Shown here: piece after piece, positions 46,976-61,100 of the stretch
Layout of the letters: every line of letters starts with the position of its first letter
Numbering within the stretch: position 1 is the stretch's first letter
DNA from: Siphonodentalium dalli
Lineage: Eukaryota > Mollusca > Scaphopoda > Gadilida > Siphonodentaliidae
Direction: 5' to 3'
DNA: 64,000 nt
Assembly (NCBI GenBank): GCA_032622095.1
Contig: CP136066.1
Span: 49,386,911 to 49,450,910, forward strand
Position numbers and translations under genes: made by a program
The notes under the pieces: model-generated
What the model was told of the DNA's origin: nothing
Seen by the model: only the letters and a program-made list of their open reading frames with translations
Database searches by the model: none

Positions 46976-49900
46976 AAATCAAAGTTATGGAGATACATAA
47001 TATGTACTTTATATTTTGAAGCCATATTCTTGCAATAGTCTTACGAAATGACTAGATATAATTTAAGATGCTAGCATACGCGAGAAATTTGACCCTCAAT
47101 ACACGAATGCGGGACCTGGTTTAATCTTTGTAAAACGCTATATCAGTACATGGCATTGGTTATAATAATCAAAGGCACGGGCGGCGTTCGCTGCAGAAAT
47201 ATCATATGTATTCAAATCCCAACCAACAGAAGGAATATTAAAAAATATATAATTTTGATCATATGCAAACATAATCAGCGCGTAAATAGTATATTGTCCT
47301 CAATGTGCACTATGGTGGCGTAAAAAGCAGTCTGCTCATGTTACAGAAGTTTTGCTTTTGTTTACACAACACAACGCAAGTATAGTAGTTGACCACACCA
47401 AAATTATATAAACGCTCTTTATTATTTCCATATAAGGAACAAATAACGCTCTTTATGTTTACCATATCCGGATCTAAACAAAAGCAAGGAAACGTAACGA
47501 TTTTTTCCCTTTCTTTACATAATATGCGCAAAACACAACGCAATCATATTGGTTAATCACACAAACATTATATAAACGCTCTTCATTATTTCCATATAAG
47601 AAAAATAGTAACAAACAACGCTCTTTATGCTTACCATATCCGGATCTATACAAAAGTCAGGAAACGTAACGGTTTTTTCCTTTTGTTTGCACAACAAAGT
47701 GAAAACGATTGACAATAACATACTGTTTATGCCATATTTCTGTATGATATATCAACAACTTCTGCCTATATTTTACTATTTCTGTTTATGGCGGTTTTTG
47801 ACGGAGATGAATATTGTAACAGCATACCCACCGCCAAAGACAGCCCGTATCTTTAATATGAGCAATAAAAGATGTTTTTTTATTAATACCAAATGCTCTC
47901 ACCATACCCTGAAGCTGCACGTTGCATGGAAAATGATATATTGAGATGTCTGCCTAAGGTCGGATTATTTCAAGAGTCTCCCGAATGTCGTTTCATGTTG
48001 TTAGGTATATGTATATCATTACATGGTATTGGTTATAATAATTAAAGGCACGGGCGGCGTTCGTTGCAGAACTATTCATATGTGATCAAATCGCCACCAA
48101 CAGATGGAATATTAAAATATATATAGCTTTGTCGAGATGTCTCCCTAAGGTCGGATTATTTCAAGAGTCTCCCTAATGTCGTTAATTTTGTTAGCTATAT
48201 GTATATGTATATCAGTACATGGCATTGGTTATAATAATTAAAGGCACGGGCCGTGTTCGTTGCAGAAATATTAATATGTGGTCAAATCGCCACCAACAGA
48301 TGGAATATTAAAATATGTACAGTTTTGTTCATATGCAAACGTAATCAGCGCGTGAATAGTGTATTGTCCTCAATGTGTACGATGATTGCGTAAACAACAG
48401 CATGCTCGTGTTACAGAAGTTTTGCTTCTGTTTACAAAACACAACGCAATCATATTGGTTAATCACACAAACATTATATAAACGCTCTTCATTATTTCCA
48501 TATAAGAAAAATAGTGACAAACAACGCTCTTTATGCTTACCATATCCGGATCTATACAAAAGTCAGGAAACGTAACGGTTTTTTCCTTTTGTTTGCACAA
48601 CAAAGTGAAAACAATTGACAATAACATACTGTTTATGCCATATTTCTGTATGATATAACAACAACTTCTGCCTATATTTTACTATTTCTGTTTATGGCGG
48701 TTTTTGACGGAGATGAATATTGTAACAGCATACCCACCGCCAAAGACAGCCCGTATCTTTAATATGAGCAATAAAAGATGTTTTTTTTATTAATACCAAA
48801 TGCTCTCACCATACCCTGAAGCTGCACGTTGCATGGAAAATGATATATTGAGATGTCTGCCTAAGGTCGGATTATTTCAAGAGTCTCCCGAATGTCGTTT
48901 CATGTTGTTAGGTATATGTATATCATTACATGGTATTGGTTATAATAATTAAAGGCACGGGCGGCGTTCGTTGCAGAACTATTCATATGTGATCAAATCG
49001 CCACCAACAGATGGAATATTAAAATATATATAGCTTTGTCGAGATGTCTCCCTAAGGTCGGATTATTTCAAGAGTCTCCCTAATGTCGTTAATTTTGTTA
49101 GCTATATGTATATGTATATCAGTACATGGCATTGGTTATAATAATTAAAGGCACGGGCCGTGTTCGTTGCAGAAATATTAATATGTGGTCAAATCGCCAC
49201 CAACAGATGGAATATTAAAATATGTACAGTTTTGTTCATATGCAAACGTAATCAGCGCGTGAATAGTGTATTGTCCTCAATGTGTACGATGATTGCGTAA
49301 ACAACAGCATGCTCGTGTTACAGAAGTGTTGCTTCTGTTTACAAAACACAACGCAATCATATTGGTTAATCACACAAACATTATATAAACGCTCTTCATT
49401 ATTTCCATATAAGAAAAATAGTGACAAACAACGCTCTTTATGCTTACCATATCCGGATCTATACAAAAGTCAGGAAACGTAACGGTTTTTTTCCTTTTGT
49501 TTGCACAACAAAGTGAAAACAATTGACAATAACATACTGTTTATGCCATATTTCTGTATGATATAACAACAACTTCTGCCTATATTTTACTATTTCTGTT
49601 TATGGCGGTTTTTTTAAGGAAATGTATATTTTAACAGCATACCCACCGCCAACAACGCCCGTATCTTTAATATGAGCAATAAAAGATGTTTTTTTATTAA
49701 TACCAAATGCTCTCACCATACCCAGAAGCTGCACGTTGCATGGAAAATGATATATTGAGATGTCTGCCTAAGGTCGGATTATTTCAAGAGTCTCCCGAAT
49801 GTCGTTTCATGTTGTTAGGTATATGTATATCATTACATGGTATTGGTTATCATAATTAAAGGCACGGGCGCTGTTCGTTGCAGAACTATTCATATGTGAT

Positions 49901-52900
49901 CAAATCGCCACCAACAGATAGAATATTAAAATATATATAGCTTTGTCGAGATGTCTCCCTAAGGTCGGATTATTTCAAGAGTCTCCCTAATGTCGTTAAT
50001 TTTGTTAGCTATATGTATATGTATATCAGTACATGGCATTGGTTATAATAATTAAAGGCACGGGTGGCGTTCGTTGCAGAACTATTCATATGTGATCAAA
50101 TCGCCACCAACAGATGGAATATTAAAATATATATAGCTTTGTCGAGATGTCTCCCTAAGGTCGGATTATTTCAAGAGTCTCCCTAATGTCGTTGATTTTG
50201 TTAGCTATATGTATATGTATATCAGTACATGGCATTGGTTATAATAATTAAAGGTACGGGCGGTGTTCGTTGCAGAAATATTAATATGTGGTCAAATCGC
50301 CACCAACAGATGGAATATTAAAATATGTACAGTTTTGTTCATATCCAAACGTAATCAGCGCGTGAATAGTGTATTGTCCTCAATGTGTACGATGATTGCG
50401 TAAACAACAGCATGCTCGTGTTACAGAAGTTTTGCTTCTGTTTACATAACACAACGTAATCATATTGGATAATCACACAAACATTATATAAACGCTCTTC
50501 ATTATTTCCATATAAGAAAAATAGTAACAAAGAACGCTCTTTATGCTTACCATATCCGGATCTATACAAAAGTCAGGAAACGTAACGGTTTTTTCCTTTT
50601 GTTTGCACAACAAAGTGAAAACAATTGACAATAACATACTGTTTATGCCATATTTCTGTTTGATATAACAACAGATTCTGCCTATATTTTACTATTTCTG
50701 TGTATGGCGGTTTTTGACGGAGATGAATATTTTAACAGCATACCCACCGCCAACACCGCCCGTATCTATAATATGAGCAATAAAAGATGTTTTTTTATTA
50801 ATACCAAATGCTCTCACCATACCCTGAAGCTGCACGTTGCATGGAAAATGATATATTGAGATGTCTGCCTAAGGTCGGATTATTTCAAGAGTCTCCCGAA
50901 TGTCGTTTCATGTTGTTAGGTATATGTATATCATTACATGGTATTGGTTATAATAATTAAATGCACGTGCGGCGTTCGTTGCAGAACTATTCATATGTGA
51001 TCAAATCGCCACCAACAGATGGAATATTAAAATATATATAGCTTTGTCGAGATGTCTCCCTAAGGTCGGATTATTTCAAGAGTCTCCCTAATGTCGTTAA
51101 TTTTGTTAGCTATATGTATATGTATATGAGTACATGGCATTGGTTATAATAATTAAAGGCACGGGCGGTGTTCGTTGCAGAAATATTAATATGTGGTCAA
51201 ATCGCCACCAACAGATGGAATATTAAAATATGTACAGTTTTGTTCATATGCAAACGTAATGAGGGCATGAATAGTGTATTGTCCTCAATGTGTACGATGA
51301 TTGCGTAAACAACAGCATGCTCGTGTTACAGAAGTTTTGCTTCTGTTTACATAACACAACGCAATCATATTGGTTAATCACACAAACATTATATAAACGC
51401 TCTTCATTATTTCCATATAAGAAATATAGTAACAAACAACGCTCTTTATGCTTACCATATCCGGATATATACAAAAGTCAGGAAACGTAACGTACTGTTT
51501 ATGCCATAGTTCTGTATGATATAACAACAAATTCTGCCTATATTTTACTATTTCTGTTTATGGCGGTTTTTGACGGAGCTGAATATTTTAACAGCATACC
51601 CACCGCCAAAGACAGTCCGTATCTTTAATATGAGCAATAAAAGATGTTTTTTTATTAATACCAAATGCTCTCACCATACCCTGAAGCTGCACGTTGCATG
51701 GAAAATGATATATTGAGATGTCTGCCTAAGGTCGGATTATTTCAAGAGTCTCCCGAATGTCGTTTCATGTTGTTAGGTATATGTATATCATTACATGGTA
51801 TTGGTTATAATAATTAAAGGCACGGGCGGCGTTCGTTGCAGAACTATTCATATGTGATCAAATCGCCACCAACAGATGGAATATTAAAATATATATAGCT
51901 TTGTTGAGATGTCTCCCTAAGGTCGGATTATTTCAAGAGTCTCCCTAATGTCGTTAATTTTGTTAGCTATATGTATATGTATATGAGTACATGGCATTGG
52001 TTATAATAATTAAAGGCACGGGCGGTGTTCGTTGCAGAAATATTAATATGTGGTCAAATCGCCACCAACAGATGGAATATTAAAATATGTACAGTTTTGT
52101 TCATATGCAAACGTAATCAGCGCGTGAATAGTGTATTGTCCTCAATGTGTACGATGATTGCGTAAACAACAGCATGCTCGTGTTACAGAAGTTTTGCTTC
52201 TGTTTACAAAACACAACGCAATCATATTGGTTAATCACACAAACATTATATAAACGCTCTTCATTATTTCCATATAAGAACAATAGTAACAAACAACGCT
52301 CTTTATGCTTACCATATCCGGATCTATACAAAAGTCAGGAAACGTAACGGTTTTTTCCTTTTGTTTGCACAACAAAGTGAAAACAAATGACAATAACATA
52401 CTGTTTATGCCATATTTCTGTTTGATATAACAACAGATTCTGCCTATATTTTACTATTTCTGTGTATGGCGGTTTTTGACGGAGATGAATATTTTAACAG
52501 CATACCCACCGCCAACATCTATAATATGAGCAATAAAAGATGTTTTTTTATTAATATCAAATGCTCTCACCATACCCTGAAGCTGCACGTTGCATGGAAA
52601 ATGATATATTGAGATGTCTGCCTAAGGTCGGATTATTTCAAGAGTCTCCCGAATGTCATTTCATGTTGTTAGGTATATGTATATCATTACATGGTATTGG
52701 TTATAATAATTAAAGGCACGTGCGGCGTTCGTTGCATAACTATTCATATGTGATCAAATCGCCACCAACAGATGGAATATTAAAATATATATAGCTTTGT
52801 CGAGATGTCTCCCTAAGGTCGGATTATTTCAAGAGTCTCCCTAATGTCGTTAATTTTGTTAGCTATATGTATATGTATATCAGTACATGGCATTGGTTAT

Positions 52901-54745
52901 AATAATTAAAGGCACGGGTGGCGTTCGTTTCAGAACTATTCATATGTGATCAAATCGCCACCAACAGATGGAATATTAAAATATATATAGCTTTGTCGAG
53001 ATGTCTCCCTAAGGTCGGATTATTTCAAGAGTCTCCCTAATGTCGTTAATTTTGTTAGCTATATGTATATGTATATCAGTACATGGCATTGGTTATAATA
53101 ATTAAAGGCACGGGCGGTGTTCGTTGCAGAAATATTAATATGTGGTCAAATCGCCACCAACAGATGGAATATTAAAATATGTACAGTTTTGTTCATATAC
53201 AAACGTAATCAGCGCATGAATAGTGTATTGTCCTCAATGTGTACGATGATTGCGTAAACAACAGCATGCTCGTGTTACAGAATTTTTGCTTCTGTTTACA
53301 TAACACAACGCAAACAAATTGGTTAATCACACAAACATTATATAAACGCTCTTCATTATTTCCATATAAGAAATATAGTAACAAACAACGCTCTTTATGC
53401 TTACCATATCCGGATCTATACAAAAGTCAGGAAACGTAACGTACTGTTTATTCCATAGTTCTGTATGATATAACAACAAATTCTGCCTATATTTTACTAT
53501 TTCTGTTTATGGCGGTTTTTGACGGAAATGAATATTTTAACAGCATACCCACCGCCAAAGACAGCCCGTATCTTTAATATGAGCAATAACAGATGTTTTT
53601 TTATTAATACCAAATGCTCTCACCATACCCAGAAGCTGCACGTTGCATGGAAAATGATATATTGAGATGTCTGCCTAAGGTCGGATTATTTCAAGAGTCT
53701 CCCGAATGTCGTTTCATGTTGTTAGGTATATGTATATCATTACATGGTATTGGTTATAATAATTAAAGTCACGGGCGGCGTTCGTTGCAGAACTATTCAT
53801 ATGTGATCAAATCGCCACCAACAGATGGAATATTAAAATATATATAGCTGTGTCGAGATGTCTCCCTAAGGTCGGATTATTTCAAGAGTCTCCCTAATGT
53901 CGTTAATTTTGTTAGCTATATGTATATGTATATCAGTACATGGCATTGGTTATAATAATTAAAGGCACAGGCCGTGTTCGTTGCAGAAATATTGATATGT
54001 GGTCAAATCGCCACCAACAGATGGAATATTAAAATATGTACAGTTTTGTTCATATGCAAACGTAATGAGGGCATGAATAGTGTATTGTCCTCAATGTGTA
54101 CGATGATTGCGTAAACAACAGCATGCTCGTGTTACAGAAGTTTTGCTTCTGTTTACATAACACAACGCAATCATATTGGTTAATCACACAAACATTATAT
54201 AAACGCTCTTCATTATTTCCATATAAGAAATATAGTAACAAACAACGCTCTTTATGCTTACCATATCCGGATATATACAAAAGTCAGGAAACGTAACGTA
54301 CTGTTTATGCCATAGTTCTGTATGATATAACAACAAATTCTGCCTATATTTTACTATTTCTGTTTATGGCGGTTTTTGACGGAGCTGAATATTTTAACAT
54401 CATACCCACCGCCAAAGACAGTCCGTATCTTTAATATGAGCAATAAAAGATGTTTTTTTATTAATACCAAATGCTCTCACCATACCCTGAAGCTGCACGT
54501 TGCATGGAAAATGATATATTGAGATGTCTGCCTAAGGGTGGATACACACATGCATGTAATCTCTGTAATTATCGTGTATTTGGCGTTTTACATGGATCAT
54601 ACAGACCATGTAATATGTGTCCGTTGACAACCCAATCATTGCGGCTATGTTTGACCACAGTGAGCCAAGCTCTGAGCGTGCAGAGAACCGTTGACTGAAC
54701 GAAGTCGTCAGGCCGCTTAGAATAATTGTTCGCGCGATAACCCAA

Positions 54746-54973
54746 ATGTTGGACTTTCTGTTTAAATCATTGTCAACATATCTTGAAAAGCCCACAAGAA
54801 AAACTCGATTCCACCATCAGGAAACATTCAGACGCATTCATGCAGGCCCAAATTACTTCAGATATTCCTTCTTCCCTGCCACTGCAATTCTCTGGAATAA
54901 CCTAAACCCTGACCTGGTCACACTCTCAGACCCTGACATGATCAGAAAGGGTGTGTACCAGCATATCAAATAA
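54746..54973 (+). pseudogene. LINE ORF2 C-terminal fragment
   Basis: The frame gives a stretch with YFRYSFFPATAILWNNL followed by an LSDPD-type tail and a stop. It resembles the YxxSFFPRTIxxWNxLP region near the C-terminus of many non-LTR retrotransposon ORF2 proteins. The reverse transcriptase core is absent, so this is a 5'-truncated remnant. It lies inside the TIR element at 54537-55783 and is a different family from the LINE at 40114-42161, which ends in a cysteine-histidine motif. Confidence 0.7.
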
Positions 54974-55155
54974 TTGGCTCAAATTATCATTCTTTTAACC
55001 TAGTGTTTTTAACTGTTTTTATCTCTCTTCTGTAACATAAAACCTATAAACTTTATTCTCCTATCTCACTGTCATCTCCTTTCTGAACAAACGCTACCTC
55101 TATTCTGCACAGACGCGCACTGGATATAATACTCGATAAGGGGGTCTCCAGTAAC

Positions 55156-55180
55156 GATAGATAGATAGATAGATAGATAG
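55156..55180 (+). repeat. (GATA)n tail of the LINE fragment
   Basis: Six GATA units lie about 180 bp after the ORF2 stop. Short tandem tails of this type end several LINE clades, so this probably marks the 3' end of the inserted LINE. Confidence 0.75.
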
Positions 55181-58100
55181 TCTTCTCTTTATTTTTATAC
55201 AGATGATGGCCCCAGGAGTTCCCCAACCCAGGGGCTATGATTCCCAACATGGGGGCAATATTATCAGGATTTCCTGGCGCAGGGGCTAAATATGACACCC
55301 GACTTGGGGCTATATATGATCCCGAAAGATACCAGACGGGGTGGCTAACTCTGAGCTATTTAAGTAAAACATATATTGTACCTTCTTGCCCAGATTATTC
55401 CGACCGATACATTCAACTAAGTCACTTAGCGATTTGAAGCTTTCGAAACCCCACGCCAAGCAAACATCATGCATGGTCGAAAATGTTCTATATCAAAACT
55501 GTATACACCAGATGTGTCGCTTCTAATTAATTCGCATTAATAAAATGTCAGATATCACACAGACTTAACTAATTTCCACATTCTTAAGAGAAGACAGGTT
55601 TTGGACTGGCCTTAAATGTCCTGATAGCAGAGAGTTTGATTTCGCTTATGACTACTCACTTGTCTGGCCTGGTAACAATGAACCGCTCGCGCGCAGGTGA
55701 TTAATGTTGTCAATTATTGGTGTGGCCATGTAAAATACATGTATTTTACATACAGAGATTACATGCATGTGTGTATCCACCCTAAGGTCGGATTATTTCA
55801 AGAGTCTCCCGAATGTCGTTTCATGTTGTTAGGTATATGTATATCATTACATGGTATTGGTTATAATAATTAAAGGCACGGGCGGCGTTCGTTGCAGAAC
55901 TATTCATATGTGATCAAATCGCCACCAACAGATGGAATATTAAAATATATATAGCTTTGTTGAGATGTCTCCCTAAGGTCGGATTATTTCAAGAGTCTCC
56001 CTAATGTCGTTAATTTTGTTAGCTATATGTATATGTATATGAGTACATGGCATTGGTTATAATAATTAAAGGCACGGGCGGTGTTCGTTGCAGAAATATT
56101 AATATGTGGTCAAATCGCCACCAACAGATGGAATATTAAAATATGTACAGTTTTGTTCATATGCAAACGTAATCAGCGCGTGAATAGTGTATTGTCCTCA
56201 ATGTGTACGATGATTGCGTAAACAACAGCATGCTCGTGTTACAGAAGTTTTGCTTCTGTTTACAAAACACAACGCAATCATATTGGTTAATCACACAAAC
56301 ATTATATAAACGCTCTTCATTATTTCCATATAAGAACAATAGTAACAAACAACGCTCTTTATGCTTACCATATCCGGATCTATACAAAAGTCAGGAAACG
56401 TAACGGTTTTTTTCCTTTTGTTTGCACAACAAAGTGAAAACAAATGACAATAACATACTGTTTATGCCATATTTCTGTTTGATATAACAACAGATTCTGC
56501 CTATATTTTACTATTTCTGTGTATGGCGGTTTTTGACGGAGATGAATATTTTAACAGCATACCCACCGCCAACATCTATAATATGAGCAATAAAAGATGT
56601 TTTTTTATTAATATCAAATGCTCTCACCATACCCTGAAGCTGCACGTTGCATGGAAAATGATATATTGAGATGTCTGCCTAAGGTCGGATTATTTCAAGA
56701 GTCTCCCGAATGTCATTTCATGTTGTTAGGTATATGTATATCATTACATGGTATTGGTTATAATAATTAAAGGCACGTGCGGCGTTCGTTGCAGAACTAT
56801 TCATATGTGATCAAATCGCCACCAACAGATGGAATATTAAAATATATATAGCTTTGTCGAGATGTCTCCCTAAGGTCGGATTATTTCAAGAGTCTCCCTA
56901 ATGTCGTTAATTTTGTTAGCTATATGTATATGTATATCAGTACATGGCATTGGTTATAATAATTAAAGGCACGGGTGGCGTTCGTTTCAGAACTATTCAT
57001 ATGTGATCAAATCGCCACCAACAGATGGAATATTAAAATATATATAGCTTTGTCGAGATGTCTCCCTAAGGTCGGATTATTTCAAGAGTCTCCCTAATGT
57101 CGTTAATTTTGTTAGCTATATGTATATGTATATCAGTACATGGCATTGGTTATAATAATTAAAGGCACGGGCGGTGTTCGTTGCAGAAATATTAATATGT
57201 GGTCAAATCGCCACCAACAGATGGAATATTAAAATATGTACAGTTTTGTTCATATACAAACGTAATCAGCGCATGAATAGTGTATTGTCCTCAATGTGTA
57301 CGATGATTGCGTAAACAACAGCATGCTCGTGTTACAGAATTTTTGCTTCTGTTTACATAACACAACGCAAACAAATTGGTTAATCACACAAACATTATAT
57401 AAACGCTCTTCATTATTTCCATATAAGAAATATAGTAACAAACAACGCTCTTTATGCTTACCATATCCGGATCTATACAAAAGTCAGGAAACGTAACGTA
57501 CTGTTTATTCCATAGTTCTGTATGATATAACAACAAATTCTGCCTATATTTTACTATTTCTGTTTATGGCGGTTTTTGACGGAAATGAATATTTTAACAG
57601 CATACCCACCGCCAAAGACAGCCCGTATCTTTAATATGAGCAATAACAGATGTTTTTTTATTAATACCAAATGCTCTCACCATACCCAGAAGCTGCACGT
57701 TGCATGGAAAATGATATATTGAGATGTCTGCCTAAGGTCGGATTATTTCAAGAGTCTCCCGAATGTCGTTTCATGTTGTTAGGTATATGTATATCATTAC
57801 ATGGTATTGGTTATAATAATTAAAGTCACGGGCGGCGTTCGTTGCAGAACTATTCATATGTGATCAAATCGCCACCAACAGATGGAATATTAAAATATAT
57901 ATAGCTGTGTCGAGATGTCTCCCTAAGGTCGGATTATTTCAAGAGTCTCCCTAATGTCGTTAATTTTGTTAGCTATATGTATATGTATATCAGTACATGG
58001 CATTGGTTATAATAATTAAAGGCACAGGCCGTGTTCGTTGCAGAAATATTGATATGTGGTCAAATCGCCACCAACAGATGGAATATTAATATATGTACAG

Positions 58101-61100
58101 TTTTGTTCATATGCAAACGTAATCAGCGCACGAATAGTGTATTGTCCTCAAGGTGTACGATGATTGCGTAAACAACAGCATGCTCGTGTTACAGAAGTTT
58201 TGCTTCTGTTTACATAACACAACGCAATCATATTGGTTAATCACACAAACATTATATAAACGCTCTTCATTATTTCCATATAAGAAAAATAGTAACAAAC
58301 AACGCTCTTTATGCTTACCATATCCGGATCTATACAAAAGTCAGGAAACGTAACGGTTTTTTCCTTTTGTTTGCACAACAAAGTGAAAACGATTGACAAT
58401 AACATACTGTTTATGCCATATTTATGTATGATATAACAACAACTTCTGCCTATATTTTACTATTTCTGTTTATGGCGGTTTTTGACGGAGATGAATATTT
58501 TAACAGCATACCCACCGCCAAAGACAGCCCGTATCTTTAATATGAGCAATAAAAGATGGTTTTTTTATTAATACCAAATGCTCTCACCATACCCTGAAGC
58601 TGCACGTTGCATGGAAAATGATATATTGAGATGTCTGCCTAAGGTCGGATTATTTCAAGAGTCTCCCGAGTGTCGTTTCATGTTGTTAGGTATATGTATA
58701 TCATTACATGGTATTGGTTATAATAATTAAAGGCACGGGCGGCGTTCGTTGCAGAACTATTCATATGTGATCAAATCGCCACAAACAGATGGAATATTAA
58801 AATATATATAGCTTTGTTGAGATGTCTCCCTAAGGTCGGATTATTTCAAGAGTCTCCCTAATGTCGTTAATTTTGTTAGCTATATGTATATGTATATGAG
58901 TACATGGCATTGGTTATAATAATTAAAGGCACGGGCGGTGTTCGTTGCAGAAATATTAATGTGTGGTCAAATCGCCACCAACAGATGGAATATTAAAATA
59001 TGTACAGTTTTGTTCATATGCAAACGTAATCAGCGCGTGAATAGTGTATTGTCCTCAATGTGTACGATGATTGCGTAAACAACAGCATGCTCGTGTTACA
59101 GAAGTTTTGCTTCTGTTTACAAAACACAACGCAATCATATTGGTTAATCACACAAACATTATATAAACGCTCTTCATTATTTCCATATAAGAAAAATAGT
59201 GACAAACAACGCTCTTTATGCTTACCATATCCGGATCTATACAAAAGTCAGGAAACGTAACGGTTTTTTCCTTTTGTTTGCACAACAAAGTGAAAACAAT
59301 TGACAATAACATACTGTTTATGCCATATTTCTGTATGATATAACAACAACTTCTGCCTATATTTTACTATTTCTGTTTATGGCGGTTTTTTACGGAAATG
59401 AATATTTTAACAGCATACCCACCGCCAACAACGCCCGTATCTTTAATATGAGCAATAAAAGATGTTTTTTTATTAATACCAAATGCTCTCACCATACCCA
59501 GAAGCTGCACGTTGCATGGACAATTATATATTGAGATGTCTGCCTAAGGTCGGATTATTTCAAGAGTCTCCCGAATGTCGTTTCATGTTGTTAGGTATAT
59601 GTATATCATTACATGGTATTGGTTATCATAATTAAAGGCACGGGCGCCGCTCGTTGCAGAACTATTCATATGTGATCAAATCGCCACCAACAGATAGAAT
59701 ATTAAAATATATATAGCTTTGTCGAGATGTCTCCCTAAGGTCGGATTATTTCAAGAGTCTCCCTAATGTCGTTAATTTTGTTAGCTATATGTATATGTAT
59801 ATCAGTACATGGCATTGGTTATAATAATTAAAGGCACGGGTGGCGTTCGTTGCAGAACTATTCATATGTGATCAAATCGCCACCAACAGATGGAATATTA
59901 AAATATATATAGCTTTGTCGAGATGTCTCCCTAAGGTCTGATTATTTCAAGAGTCTCCCTAATGTCGTTGATTTTGTTAGCTATATGTATATGTATATCA
60001 GTACATGGCATTGGTTATAATAATTAAAGGTACGGGCGGTGTTCGTTGCAGAAATATTAATATGTGGTCAAATCGCCACCAACAGATGGAATATTAAAAT
60101 ATGTACAGTTTTGTTCATATCCAAACGTAATCAGCGCGTGAATAGTGTATTGTCCTCAATGTGTACGATGATTGCGTAAACAACAGCATGCTCGTGTTAC
60201 AGAAGTTTTGCTTCTGTTTACATAACACAACGTAATCATATTGGTTAATCACACAAACATTATATAAACGCTCTTCATTATTTCCATATAAGAAAAATAG
60301 TAACAAACAACGCTCTTTATGCTTACCATATCCGGATCTATACAATAGTCAGGAAACGTAACGGTTTTTTCCTTTTGTTTGCACAACAAAGTGAAAACAA
60401 TTGACAATAACATACTGTTTATGCCATATTTCTGTTTGATATAACAACAGATTCTGTCTATATTTTACTATTTCTGTGTATGGCGGTTTTTGACGGAGAT
60501 GAATATTTTAACAGCATACCCACCGCCCGTATCTATAATATGAGCAATAAAAGATGTTTTTTTTATTAATACCAAATGCTCTCACCATACCCTGAAGCTG
60601 CACGTTGCATGGAAAATGATATATTGAGATGTCTGCCTAAGGTCGGATTATTTCAAGAGTCTCCCGAATGTCGTTTCATGTTGTTAGGTATATGTATATC
60701 ATTACATAGTATTGGTTATAATAATTAAATGCACGTGCGGCGTTCGTTGCAGAACTATTCATATGTGATCAAATCGCCACCAACAGATGGAATATTAAAA
60801 TATATATAGCTTTGTCGAGATGTCTCCCTAAGGTCGGATTATTTCAAGAGTCTCCCTAATGTCGTTAATTTTGTTAGCTATATGTATATGTATATGAGTA
60901 CATGGCATTGGTTATAATAATTAAAGGCACGGGCGGTGTTCGTTGCAGAAATATTAATATGTGGTCAAATCGCCACAAACAGATGGAATATTAAAATATA
61001 TATAGCTTTGTCGAGATGTCTCCCTAAGGTCGGATTATTTCAAGAGTCTCCCTAATGTCGTTAATTTTGTTAGCTATATGTATATGTATATCAGTACATG

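Larger units (their letters stand above)
54537..55783. mobile_element. 1.25-kb TIR element inserted in the array
   Basis: The ends GTGGATACACACATGCATG and CATGCATGTGTGTATCCAC are perfect inverse copies, and the match extends to about 30 bp through 'taatctctgta'. The target reads CCTAAGG on both sides. The duplication can be parsed as 7 bp, or as 3 bp (TAA) with GGGTGG ends, which would suit PIF/Harbinger. No transposase is present. It encloses a LINE 3' fragment. A 'gtaaaatacatgtattttac' palindrome lies just inside the right end. Confidence 0.85.
51240..58102. repeat. 2.8-kb higher-order duplication within the array
   Basis: The block 51240-54045 is repeated as 54046 to about 58102 once the 1.25-kb insertion is discounted. 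Private variants are shared at an offset of 2806 bp left of the insertion ('aatgagggcatgaatag') and 4056-4057 bp right of it ('aatatcaaatgc', 'gaatgtcatttcatg', 'cgttcgtttcagaac'). Each block has three units. Confidence 0.8.
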
